This document shows, in pieces, positions 1 to 6,759 of a stretch of DNA of 9,337 nucleotides. Under the pieces are notes generated by a model that saw only the letters and a list, made by a program, of their open reading frames with translations, was not told the origin of the DNA and made no database searches. Numbering within the stretch: the first letter of the stretch is position 1; each line of letters starts with the position of its first letter. Both the position numbers and the translations under genes were made by a program. The stretch comes from Oscillospiraceae bacterium (GTDB lineage Bacteria > Bacillota > Clostridia > Oscillospirales > Ruminococcaceae): the NCBI GenBank assembly GCA_031285945.1, contig JAITVF010000129.1:1-9337 (forward strand), read 5' to 3'.

Positions 1-2
1 TT

Positions 3-1310
3 ATGGACGGGTCAAGCGAAAATATCAGGGATTATCTTGCTTCCGCCGAGCTGTCGCCAAGTAGCCTTGAATCGGGCGATAAGATTCGGCTTGCGGTACA
101 CTCGTTGCAGCTCAACCCCAACGCGTATTTTGCGAGGCTTGACCTTATTAAGTGGCAGTACGGCGAGGAAGCCCTCGAATACAACGGCAAGGTACTGGAT
201 AAGCTGGAGCAGATCGAACCCGAGCTCGCCCAAATCGGGAATCGCGCGGCCATGAGCTTTTGCGCCGCAAAGATCGCGATGGAGATTCACAAGTTCGACC
301 GCTATGGCGACATGTCGCTTGACCACTTTATTAAGGTTCAGTATAACAACGCAAAGAAAACCGTGCGCGATTTGTATGTGAGGAAAATCGGCAAGGGCAG
401 ACCGAAGAAAGCGGCGACCAACAAGGACGCCGAATACCGTGCGAGAATTGACGCCGAGTTTGCGGAGGTCTTTGGCAGCCGGAGCGTTTACGAGATCCTA
501 AAGGAACTGCTGACCGGGTACGGCGTGAGCGCTCCCGGTGAAAAGCACACCAAAACCGAGTGGCAGGAGCTTATTCTAAACAACGCCGCGTTTCAGGCCA
601 GTCGAAACGAAGTCCATGAGATGTTAGAGGAGGAAACCGCGTCCGCACCCGCTATCGAGTATGAGGAGCATCGCCATGACGACGACACGCAGGAGCAGTC
701 GCACTCGACCACCTCCCTCGAAAACGATATGCAGAAGAGCGTGATGAGCAGGTACGCGAACGAGCATGAAAAAGACGTCAAGATCGTCAAGGACGGGCAA
801 GTTGGCGGCAAGATCGTCCCCGACGAGAAAACTGGAAGACCAAAGAAGGTTGGCTGGCATCTGGCGCAGCTTACCTATTTGCAATACGATATGTCCGCCG
901 AGGAGCTTGCAGCAGCCCTCGCCGCCCTGAAAGAGCACGGCACGCCGCAGTATGTCGGCGCACCCTACGTACCGCCAACACCGCCCGAACCAGAACCCGC
1001 GATGCCGGACTTTGAGGAGTTTAAGGTATATTTCCTTAAAGATCGAAAAAAGTGCACGGCAAAACAACGGGTGGATAACCAAGTCGCGTTGGAGGTCATG
1101 CGGCTGTACGGCTGGGAGGGTTTGGACGGCTACCGCAAGATATTCGCGCGGCTTGGGGAGGATTACGCAAGTAAAAAAGCGGCGGAGCTTGGCGAGAAGC
1201 CCGACGCGGCAAAAAAGCTGACAAAAGACGCGGTTCGCGGTATGGTGGAACGAGGCAGCAGGATGCTCGACACTTTTATGCACAGCAGCGAGATTGGATA
1301 TGACCAGTGA
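3..1310 (+). CDS. Uncharacterised 435-aa protein with two GRPKK (AT-hook-like) motifs; 5' end may be truncated by the window
   Basis: I do not recognise this family. The frame is open to the window edge, with only two bases before the ATG, so the true start may lie upstream. The product is hydrophilic, with no signal peptide or membrane span. Residues 1-130 look helical. A basic GRPKK motif sits at 132-136 and an identical one at 278-282. GRP flanked by basic residues is the core of AT-hook DNA-binding motifs, so minor-groove DNA binding is possible but inferred. Residues 207-235 are strongly acidic (EEE, DDD, many Glu/His). A proline-rich linker at about 320-334 leads into a basic, helical C-terminal domain (338-430) with Lys/Arg clusters. 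It ends 39 bases before the small membrane-protein gene and is co-directional with the following cluster, so it is probably the first visible member of that operon. It could instead be an unrelated upstream gene. Confidence 0.75.
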   Translation: MDGSSENIRDYLASAELSPSSLESGDKIRLAVHSLQLNPNAYFARLDLIKWQYGEEALEYNGKVLDKLEQIEPELAQIGNRAAMSFCAAKIAMEIHKFDRYGDMSLDHFIKVQYNNAKKTVRDLYVRKIGKGRPKKAATNKDAEYRARIDAEFAEVFGSRSVYEILKELLTGYGVSAPGEKHTKTEWQELILNNAAFQASRNEVHEMLEEETASAPAIEYEEHRHDDDTQEQSHSTTSLENDMQKSVMSRYANEHEKDVKIVKDGQVGGKIVPDEKTGRPKKVGWHLAQLTYLQYDMSAEELAAALAALKEHGTPQYVGAPYVPPTPPEPEPAMPDFEEFKVYFLKDRKKCTAKQRVDNQVALEVMRLYGWEGLDGYRKIFARLGEDYASKKAAELGEKPDAAKKLTKDAVRGMVERGSRMLDTFMHSSEIGYDQ

Positions 1311-1335
1311 CGGCGCATTGCGTCGATCTTAAACT

Positions 1336-1341
1336 GGGAGG
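1336..1341 (+). promoter_or_regulatory. Ribosome binding site GGGAGG for the TTG-started small membrane protein
   Basis: GGGAGG ends 8 bases before TTG 1350, a normal Shine-Dalgarno distance. It is the main evidence that the short frame starting at 1350 is translated, since another frame also reads through this region. Confidence 0.55.
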
Positions 1342-1349
1342 CAACTCAC

Positions 1350-1520
1350 TTGGACGACACTATGAACAGCATTCGGGATGTATGTATCGTGTGGTTTCTT
1401 TTGGCTGCTTACGTCCCACCGTTTTTGGGCCTTATCATAGTATTATACGATTCGATTCGCAGTTGGTTGTCGAAAATTTTAGAGCAGCTTGCTGAGAAGC
1501 AGAACAAAAACAAAGAATGA
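1350..1520 (+). CDS. Small (56-aa) single-span membrane protein, TTG start
   Basis: This gene is easy to miss because it has no ATG at its start. From TTG 1350 the frame encodes 56 residues: a short polar N-terminus, one hydrophobic stretch at about 11-33 (core WFLLAAYVPPFLGLIIVLY), an amphipathic segment, and a very basic/polar end (EKQNKNKE). This is the layout of a small single-pass membrane protein. Support comes from the GGGAGG site 8 bases upstream, the coherent hydrophobic profile, and the stop at 1518-1520, just before the next gene. An internal ATG at 1362 would give 52 residues. A different frame over 1307-1495 is open, but its product has no sensible composition. The role is unknown. 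Next to a membrane-anchored CHAT protease it could be a membrane partner, sensor or toxin-like effector; that is inference. Confidence 0.6.
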   Translation: MDDTMNSIRDVCIVWFLLAAYVPPFLGLIIVLYDSIRSWLSKILEQLAEKQNKNKE

Positions 1521-1528
1521 GGTTAGCC

Positions 1529-2233
1529 ATGAAGCATTTAACCATCGAGGATTTCCACTTGCTGCTGGATCGTCCGGGAGTAGAGTGCCCGGACGATCTC
1601 GCGGAGCATCTGAGCACCTGCGATTTGTGCGCGGCGACCTATCAGATTCTCACCGCGCCGATGCCGCGTGGATCGGACGATGTTGGCGACGCCGCCAATT
1701 GCCCGTATACCCACGACGTATACGAGCTGTTCCGCGACCGTGTGCCAACCGAGCGGCTGCCGCTTCTGGGGCATCACATTCTCGGCTGCGAGGAGTGCGG
1801 GGAGTTTTTCCGCGTGCTCTCCGAGAAGGAGAAAACGCTTCCAGCGCGGGTAAGGCAGCTTGCAATCTGGTTCGCGGCGGCGGGCGAGTTGACCATCGCC
1901 GCAACGCCGTACAGGGTAGTCAACGAATACGCTCTGGCCGCCTCGGGCGATGATAGGGTTATCGAGACCATAGGGACGCTAAAGAATGGCTCGGATTTTT
2001 CCATCGCCTACTACCCGGATAAAACTCTGTTTCGGATGCGTAAGACCGAGGCCGATTGGCTGCGTGTCAAAGTGTACGCAGACGAGCGGTGGATCGAGGG
2101 CTGGGACGAACTGGAGGGCGGTTCGATGGGCTTCGAGCTGCCGTCAAATAGCGTCAGCAACATCCACCTCGCCGCACAGGGCGACATGGTGGGCGAAACA
2201 ATTTTGACTATGCCGTATGAACTTCTAAAATAA
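1529..2233 (+). CDS. Tandem zinc-finger (anti-sigma/zf-HC2-like) protein, 234 aa, no membrane span
   Basis: Two copies of the HxxxCxxC signature of zinc-binding anti-sigma (ZAS, zf-HC2) domains are visible: His27/Cys31/Cys34, with Cys20 just upstream, and His83/Cys87/Cys90, with Cys58 about 25 residues upstream as in canonical ZAS domains. Residues 108-122 are mildly hydrophobic but carry charges, so I see no real membrane helix, unlike most membrane-bound anti-sigma factors. Residues 125-234 look beta-rich and match nothing I recognise. I chose ATG 1529 over ATG 1517 (which overlaps the previous stop as ATGA) because TGAGGT lies 5-6 bases before 1529, while 1517 has only A-rich sequence upstream. 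The gene lies 11 bases before the CHAT protease. Family knowledge suggests it binds a sigma factor or acts as a redox/zinc-sensitive adaptor; no sigma-factor gene is visible, so a role as partner or substrate of the protease is inference. Confidence 0.8.
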   Translation: MKHLTIEDFHLLLDRPGVECPDDLAEHLSTCDLCAATYQILTAPMPRGSDDVGDAANCPYTHDVYELFRDRVPTERLPLLGHHILGCEECGEFFRVLSEKEKTLPARVRQLAIWFAAAGELTIAATPYRVVNEYALAASGDDRVIETIGTLKNGSDFSIAYYPDKTLFRMRKTEADWLRVKVYADERWIEGWDELEGGSMGFELPSNSVSNIHLAAQGDMVGETILTMPYELLK

Positions 2234-2238
2234 GGGTG
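2232..2238 (+). promoter_or_regulatory. Ribosome binding site AAGGGTG deciding the CHAT protease start
   Basis: AAGGGTG overlaps the stop codon of the zinc-finger gene and ends 6 bases before ATG 2245. A GTG at 2236 lies inside this site and so is unlikely to be the start. The overlap suggests translational coupling of the two genes. Confidence 0.5.
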
Positions 2239-2244
2239 ATTGCT

Positions 2245-3456
2245 ATGCCGTGGACGACACTTCACATACGGGAAAGGAACAAGGGCGATTACACGGCCGT
2301 GAGCTTTCGCCTTGCCGAGCTGTCAGCTGAATGCGATATCGAGCCGACTAAGTTCGAGCGGTTCATGTCGGGCTTCAGCGCGTCGAAGGTGGTCAACGAG
2401 GATGTTTCAGCTTATGTGACAGGGCTTGTTCCCGATGTGATACGAAAGCGGCTGCGTATTCTTGCTAGAGCGGGTCGGGTCTATCTCGGGTTAAACATCG
2501 AGGGTGATTCCCCCAGCAAGCTAGCCTACCCGATCCACACAATCCCGTGGGAAGCCGTATCGGTTGGCGCGAAGACATGGCGGACGGCGTATAGTGCCGT
2601 TCGCATTCACGACAGGATAGCGCAAGGGCGGACAATCAGCGGCGATGTAAGCATGGGGATTTTCTGCTGTGAGTACACGCCCTTTCTGACAACCCGCAAA
2701 GCCCTACGCGAAACCTATGCGGATTTGCCAGTGAAGCTGGGCCGGATGTATGAGGTCACACCAAAGACCGCCGCCGCTGATTTTATGTCGCTGCAAAAGC
2801 ACCCGGCCTTTTATGCTTCCTGCCACGGTATCGTAACCACGCAGGATTATGTTAATTTTCTTTCCCCCAATGGGGACTGTTTTCTCACCACGAACCCGGA
2901 TGACGCGGGGAAGAATTACCGCGCACTGATTGCCGATCCCGCCCCCGCAATCGTCTGCTTCGACTCCTGTTTCAGCGCGTATGACCCCAGTCTCGCCAAG
3001 TTTATGCTTGATCGGGGCTGCAATGTATTCATCGGCAACCTGTTTGAAGCTGAACAGGATGGAACAAACGCCGGAACGCCGACCGCGCGGGAAATTCTAA
3101 GGGCATTGCTCTGGAGCGATCAGGACGGGCGGCATGGACTTTGCGATTCTGTCTTGCTGGGCGTCAAGGCGGCTGGGGCAAAGCATCGCTACAACACCGT
3201 CGTCTATGTGAACAGCTCGTGCGCCCCTGACCGGGACGCGTTCGGCAACGCCGCCGTACTCGTTAATATTAAGCAGTGGCTTGTCTGGCTGCTGGCAGTC
3301 GTCTCTCTGCTCGCCGGCCTGGCGCTGGGCGAAGCGTGGCTCTTCCGCGTGATAGCGGACGGAACGCCGATACTTCTTCGCATACTGTGGGAAGTGTTTG
3401 TCGGCGCGGTTTTGTTTTCGGGTGCGAGACTGTTGCTCCCGTTTCAGCAAAAATAA
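2245..3456 (+). CDS. CHAT/caspase-like cysteine protease with two C-terminal membrane helices
   Basis: Numbered from ATG 2245 (403 aa). Hallmarks of the CHAT branch of the caspase-like (clan CD) peptidases are present in order: a TIPWEAV element at 99-105, like the PWELL motif of many CHAT domains; the catalytic histidine motif YASCHG (His194); and the catalytic cysteine motif VCFDSCFSA (Cys242), followed by a segment ending in GCNVFIGNLF (258-267), which resembles the conserved strand after the Cys. Both dyad residues are intact, so I expect an active protease. Residues 1-95 are an N-terminal part I cannot assign. Two hydrophobic segments at about 344-370 and 375-400 should anchor it in the membrane with the protease in the cytoplasm. 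No TPR, NACHT or other sensor domain is fused, so sensing must come from partners. The gene lies between the zinc-finger and PHP genes, with gaps of 11 and about 26 bases. A separase-like or inactive relative is less likely. Confidence 0.82.
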   Translation: MPWTTLHIRERNKGDYTAVSFRLAELSAECDIEPTKFERFMSGFSASKVVNEDVSAYVTGLVPDVIRKRLRILARAGRVYLGLNIEGDSPSKLAYPIHTIPWEAVSVGAKTWRTAYSAVRIHDRIAQGRTISGDVSMGIFCCEYTPFLTTRKALRETYADLPVKLGRMYEVTPKTAAADFMSLQKHPAFYASCHGIVTTQDYVNFLSPNGDCFLTTNPDDAGKNYRALIADPAPAIVCFDSCFSAYDPSLAKFMLDRGCNVFIGNLFEAEQDGTNAGTPTAREILRALLWSDQDGRHGLCDSVLLGVKAAGAKHRYNTVVYVNSSCAPDRDAFGNAAVLVNIKQWLVWLLAVVSLLAGLALGEAWLFRVIADGTPILLRILWEVFVGAVLFSGARLLLPFQQK

Positions 3457-3482
3457 CAGCGTAGAACAGGGTGGCGATTACG

Positions 3483-4193
3483 TTGCTTTCTAGAATAATC
3501 GAGGATGTGCAAGAGAAATTTAACTTGAACCTGAGGGAATGGGTTGAGGAGCCAAATTATGCTGTTCGCGCGGATTTGCATATCCACCCGCTTGCCCATA
3601 AATACTACGGCAACTGTGACGATTTGCGGGATATTATTCTCGATGAAAAAGACAAGAAAAAAATTCGTAAAGTTATTGACTGGTGTATCAAAGTGCGCGG
3701 ATTGGGCGCGATTGCGCTGACCGATCATGATATGATTCAGTCGAGCCTCTACGCCGCCGAGCATGTGAAAAAGCAGAAGCTGGATATCGAGATCATCACC
3801 GGAGCGGAATGCGAAGTAACCGACCCGGAAGCCCGGATTAGCTCCATGCCGATTCACCTGCTGTGCCTCGGAATCAAAGAGCTGCCCGCCTATACCAGAC
3901 GGACAGCCGTTGATAAAATGATCCGCCTTGTTCACGAGATGGGCGGCAAGGCAATCATGGCGCACCCGATCTATTACCCGGAGACCTTTTGCCGTTACGC
4001 GTATTTACTTGACGGCTACGAGTACGAGAACGGCGGGGCGGGGATGGCGTTCACATTCGGCATGAGCTTTTTGAAGACCCGGGTGTTCGACCATAAGATT
4101 AAGTATTATTGCAACTCCGATTTCCACTACGAACTGTTTTTGCCGAGGCAGCCGGACGAGCTGTTGTGTAATGAGGGGTGGGAAGGGCTGTGA
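3483..4193 (+). CDS. PHP-domain metal-dependent phosphoesterase
   Basis: Numbered from TTG 3483 (236 aa). The PHP motifs appear in order: ADLHIHP (His33, His35), LTDHD (Asp81, His82, Asp83), GAE (Glu109), MAHP (His161) and NSDFH (Asp213, His215). These supply the metal ligands of a trinuclear PHP site, so it should be a functional phosphoesterase or nuclease-type hydrolase acting in the cytoplasm; the substrate cannot be told. The length fits a stand-alone PHP protein with a short C-terminus after the last motif. I prefer TTG 3483 because AGGGTGG lies 8 bases upstream; GTG 3471 (four residues longer) overlaps that site and lacks its own. It is the last gene of the cluster, 26 bases after the protease gene, and ends before the hairpin at 4264-4295. 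In conflict-type operons such a hydrolase would be a candidate effector or signal-degrading enzyme; that is inference. Confidence 0.85.
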   Translation: MLSRIIEDVQEKFNLNLREWVEEPNYAVRADLHIHPLAHKYYGNCDDLRDIILDEKDKKKIRKVIDWCIKVRGLGAIALTDHDMIQSSLYAAEHVKKQKLDIEIITGAECEVTDPEARISSMPIHLLCLGIKELPAYTRRTAVDKMIRLVHEMGGKAIMAHPIYYPETFCRYAYLLDGYEYENGGAGMAFTFGMSFLKTRVFDHKIKYYCNSDFHYELFLPRQPDELLCNEGWEGL

Positions 4194-4263
4194 GATGGGT
4201 GCGCAGCGGTCGCCCCACATGAATATAGAACATCACGCCTTCGACAGGGGGGATAAATTAACA

Positions 4264-4295
4264 AAACGCCTCATAGCTTGCGCTATGAGGCGTTT
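4264..4295. terminator. Bidirectional intrinsic terminator between the convergent operons
   Basis: A perfect 14-bp stem (4264-4277 pairing with 4282-4295) closes a 4-base loop. Read on the - strand it is followed by TTTTGTTAATTTAT, a good U-tract, so it should terminate the amidase transcript. Read on the + strand it is followed only by a short TTTAT, so it ends the CHAT/PHP cluster less convincingly. Confidence 0.8.
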
Positions 4296-4315
4296 ATCTG
4301 GGCATAACGGGAATT

Positions 4316-6241
4316 TTACGCAAAGGCCCTTAAAAGTCCCTCTACGACTCCGTCGCCGGATTTTGATATTCCCGCCTTTGTGCAAAGCCGCTCATAGTCG
4401 GCGGGGTTGCTGATAAAGCCAAGCTCGATCAGCATTGAGGGCGCCGCGGGCAGCAGAGTGACCCTGTAATAATCCTGCCGGGATTCCCGCTGACTGGAGC
4501 CGGTGACGGCGCAGTAGCCGTCAAGAACAGCCTGAGAGGCGTCTTTAGAGATCCAGGTGTGATAGTAGCTTTCGGTGCCGGTAACGTTTCCCGAATCCAC
4601 GTTATAGCCCATTGAGTTGTGGTGGAGCGCGATAAAGAAGTCGGCGCCGCTTCCCTCAAACGCCTGAAGCCTTTCATCCAGCGAGAAGGTGTCGTCCAGC
4701 CCGTCGCGGGTCATAACCACGTCGGCGCCGAGTGCGGTGAGCTTGTCGCGGACGTCCCAGGCGGTGGCGAGGTTTAAAAGGTTTTCGTTGGGCCCCACAA
4801 GGGCGGCCACCCCAAGCGCGCCGGGATCGGTTCCGCCGTGCCCAGGATCGAGCATGACGGTTATACCGTCAAAGGGCCTTTGGGGATCGGCGGAAAGCTT
4901 TGGCCTGTACTGGAAGCGGAGTAAAAGATCGTCGCCGTCGAACCAGATGTTGTGGCCGTAATAAAGCCTGGGGTCTTTTACGTTAAAGGCATAGGTTACG
5001 CTTAAGTTCTCGGACTGCGAGCCGGATACGGACGAAAAGAGGGGGGATTCGCCCGAGCCGACGGACGGAACGCCGCGAGTATTGTAAAGGGTCAGATAAA
5101 AGACGTCGTCCTTATATTCCGTGTAATATGAGGTGAGCGAGATACCGTCAAACCGATAAACCTCGCGGCGCGAGGCGTAATATGGGGTTACGGACGAAAG
5201 CGAGTTGCCGATTTTAACCTCGCCCTCAATTATTTCACACTGTTTCTTGGGGATGTAGCCGCCCGAGTAAAGCCTGAAATATTCGTTGTCCTCGGAATAA
5301 ACGTAGTCGGTCGCGCCCCTTTTGAGCTTCTCGCGGAAGACGGAGGGCACTGTGGGATCGGGATAGACAAAGCCCTGATATTCCGTTACTCTTATGGCGA
5401 TATAGGAGCCGGAGCCCGCCACAAGCACTTCTCCGGCGCTTTCGCAGAGCGTTGCGACGCCGTTGTAATTGAGTGAGTAGGTTACCTTTCCCGCTCGGGT
5501 AGTAGCGTTTGCGGGGTAATCGCCGTCTATCACAAGCTCGCCCTTGAATGTTGCGGGCATGCCATTTTCTTCGTTGGACTGCTGCTGAAGGGTTACGGTT
5601 TTGCCGCCAAAGGCGGCCGAAACCGTTCCGCCCGAGGGGGCGGTGCAAGAAAGAGTAAGCTTACCCCCGACCTTGACCCCGCCCTGAATCGCCGGCCAGG
5701 CGGAGCTTTGGGGGATCGCGTCGATCGGCTGCGGTGAGAAAGGCGCGCGGCGGGTTATGTTGACGGTAACGCTGTTCCCCGACTGGTTTACGGCAAAGGA
5801 ATTGCTGCCGATTTCCAAAGGGACGTACACGCCCCAAGTGCCCCGGGTTCCCTGGCGTTCCACGGGCCGGCCGTCAAAGGATAAGGGTTCGTCGGGGTCG
5901 GAGGTGCCCATGATGTAATAGCTTGAGTAATCGACCGTTACCTGCTTATCTGGAACCGTTACCCCAAGGGCTTCTGGGATGGAAAAATCGAAATCGGGAG
6001 CGACGCCGCCGGACATGGCGGAGGGCGCTGCGGGAAGGCTCGCCGTCCCGCCTGAGGCGGATTCGGAAGCCGCGGGCAGCCCCGATCTTGCGGGCGGCTC
6101 GGGCTCGGCCGTTTTCGCGCCGCTTAGGTCGTAGCCTACTAAGTCGGGGGAGACTCCCCGCGCTCGGGGAGCGCAGCCGCCGCAAACAAGGCAAAAAATC
6201 AACAGAACCGCCATAAAGGCCCCAGCTTTTTTCAACGTCAT
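4316..6241 (-). CDS. N-acetylmuramoyl-L-alanine amidase (Amidase_3) lipoprotein with beta-sandwich wall domains
   Basis: This enzyme cleaves the MurNAc-L-Ala bond of peptidoglycan outside the cell. The C-terminal Amidase_3 domain (about 458-641) has all expected zinc and catalytic residues: His468 in DPGHGGTDPGA, Glu486 in PNENLLNL, His540 in ALHHNS, and Glu606 in LIELGFISNP. The N-terminus is a signal peptide with Cys23 after VCGG, an imperfect lipobox, suggesting a membrane-anchored lipoprotein. Residues 40-85 are an Ala/Pro/Ser linker. An Ig-like fold (about 98-165, with a GTSDP...FDG...WGVYVPL pattern) and a second beta domain (185-275) follow, then an SH3-like part (280-345) and an AMIN-like part (about 360-448). 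ATG 6241 has AGGAG only 2 bases upstream; TTG 6235, at 8 bases, may be the true start and gives a tidy MKKAG signal peptide. It is about 33 bases downstream of the four-cysteine protein gene, probably in one transcript. Confidence 0.9.
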   Translation of the reverse strand: MTLKKAGAFMAVLLIFCLVCGGCAPRARGVSPDLVGYDLSGAKTAEPEPPARSGLPAASESASGGTASLPAAPSAMSGGVAPDFDFSIPEALGVTVPDKQVTVDYSSYYIMGTSDPDEPLSFDGRPVERQGTRGTWGVYVPLEIGSNSFAVNQSGNSVTVNITRRAPFSPQPIDAIPQSSAWPAIQGGVKVGGKLTLSCTAPSGGTVSAAFGGKTVTLQQQSNEENGMPATFKGELVIDGDYPANATTRAGKVTYSLNYNGVATLCESAGEVLVAGSGSYIAIRVTEYQGFVYPDPTVPSVFREKLKRGATDYVYSEDNEYFRLYSGGYIPKKQCEIIEGEVKIGNSLSSVTPYYASRREVYRFDGISLTSYYTEYKDDVFYLTLYNTRGVPSVGSGESPLFSSVSGSQSENLSVTYAFNVKDPRLYYGHNIWFDGDDLLLRFQYRPKLSADPQRPFDGITVMLDPGHGGTDPGALGVAALVGPNENLLNLATAWDVRDKLTALGADVVMTRDGLDDTFSLDERLQAFEGSGADFFIALHHNSMGYNVDSGNVTGTESYYHTWISKDASQAVLDGYCAVTGSSQRESRQDYYRVTLLPAAPSMLIELGFISNPADYERLCTKAGISKSGDGVVEGLLRAFA

Positions 6242-6273
6242 CTCTCCTATGTAAAGTATTGCGGGCGTTGCGC

Positions 6274-6492
6274 CTACAGCGTAAAATCCCCGTCGCTGAA
6301 GGTTTCTAGTTCCCGCGGTAGGCGTGGAACCCGCATCAGCGGATCATACCGGAATTTTGAGCATGAATGGTCGGTCTTTACAATGCCCTTCTTAAAGCAG
6401 AGAAGCGCATCGTCTCTGCCGGAGGGGTAGGAATACTCACAGTATATGCAGGCTTCCTGGATGCGATTACCAAACAGACTGTCGGTGGCCAC
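6274..6492 (-). CDS. Small 72-aa four-cysteine protein (putative zinc-binding, conserved hypothetical)
   Basis: From GTG 6492 the product has four cysteines at 15, 18, 32 and 44 (a CxxC pair plus two single Cys), as in a small zinc-ribbon-like fold, then a basic stretch ending in KFRYDPLMRVPRLPREL and an acidic tail (SDGDFTL). From memory, similar short proteins with a C-terminal YDPLxRxP-type segment occur in clostridia without assigned function; I cannot confirm this here. I chose GTG 6492 because AGGGAGG (plus-strand 6501-6507) lies 8 bases upstream. The longer frame from GTG 6501 would overlap that site. The coding nature is supported by the good ribosome site and protein-like composition. 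It precedes the amidase gene by about 33 bases on the same strand, suggesting co-transcription and perhaps a link to cell-wall work, but a function cannot be assigned. Confidence 0.75.
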   Translation of the reverse strand: MATDSLFGNRIQEACIYCEYSYPSGRDDALLCFKKGIVKTDHSCSKFRYDPLMRVPRLPRELETFSDGDFTL

Positions 6493-6598
6493 GTAAAACA
6501 CCTCCCTGGCGGCGACGCTTTTTGTGTCTGAGCGCGATTAATCTTAAAGAACTGCCCCAATAATACGATATAGTAATAGAGCAATCATTAACCCTCTT

Positions 6599-6607
6599 AT
6601 TGTAACA
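6599..6607 (-). promoter_or_regulatory. Possible extended -10 promoter for the four-cysteine protein/amidase transcript
   Basis: On the - strand this reads TGTTACAAT, i.e. a TGn extension followed by TACAAT (one mismatch to TATAAT). No convincing -35 box sits at the usual distance, though extended -10 promoters can do without one. It lies about 107 bases upstream of GTG 6492. Confidence 0.3.
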
Positions 6608-6663
6608 AAAAACGACAGGAAAATCTATCAGGTAAAAAGATACATAATGTAAAATTTATCGCG

Positions 6664-6693
6664 TTGACTTTTAAGGACGATGTCGGTTAATAT
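6664..6693 (+). promoter_or_regulatory. Sigma-A-type promoter for the flagellar/chemotaxis genes
   Basis: TTGACT (6664-6669) is a near-consensus -35 box and TAATAT (6688-6693) a plausible -10, separated by 18 bases. Transcription would begin near 6700, giving a leader of about 60 bases before ATG 6760. The surrounding sequence is AT-rich compared with the genes. I see no sigma-D (TAAA ... GCCGATAA-type) flagellar promoter. Confidence 0.45.
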
Positions 6694-6759
6694 AAATATT
6701 GATCTCATATTATCAAAGTGCCTTAAAAAACGGGATTTCCTGCAAAGGGACGGGGATGT

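Noticed and set aside
624..1283. Long antisense frame (219 codons) opposite the first gene
   Set aside because: It is a shadow of the sense gene: Cys/His/Leu/Arg-rich composition, no ribosome site and no family resemblance.
1307..1495. Alternative frame with ATG overlapping the stop of the first gene
   Set aside because: It lacks a ribosome site and its product shows no coherent composition, whereas the TTG 1350 frame has both a good site and a clear membrane span.
4194..4315. CRISPR array, tRNA or attachment site at the cluster boundary
   Set aside because: No repeated units, cloverleaf-like sequence or flanking direct repeats could be found; only the terminator hairpin is present.
4195..4413. 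Open frame starting just after the PHP gene on the + strand
   Set aside because: It runs through the 14-bp hairpin and into the antisense of the amidase gene, and has no ribosome site or recognisable product.
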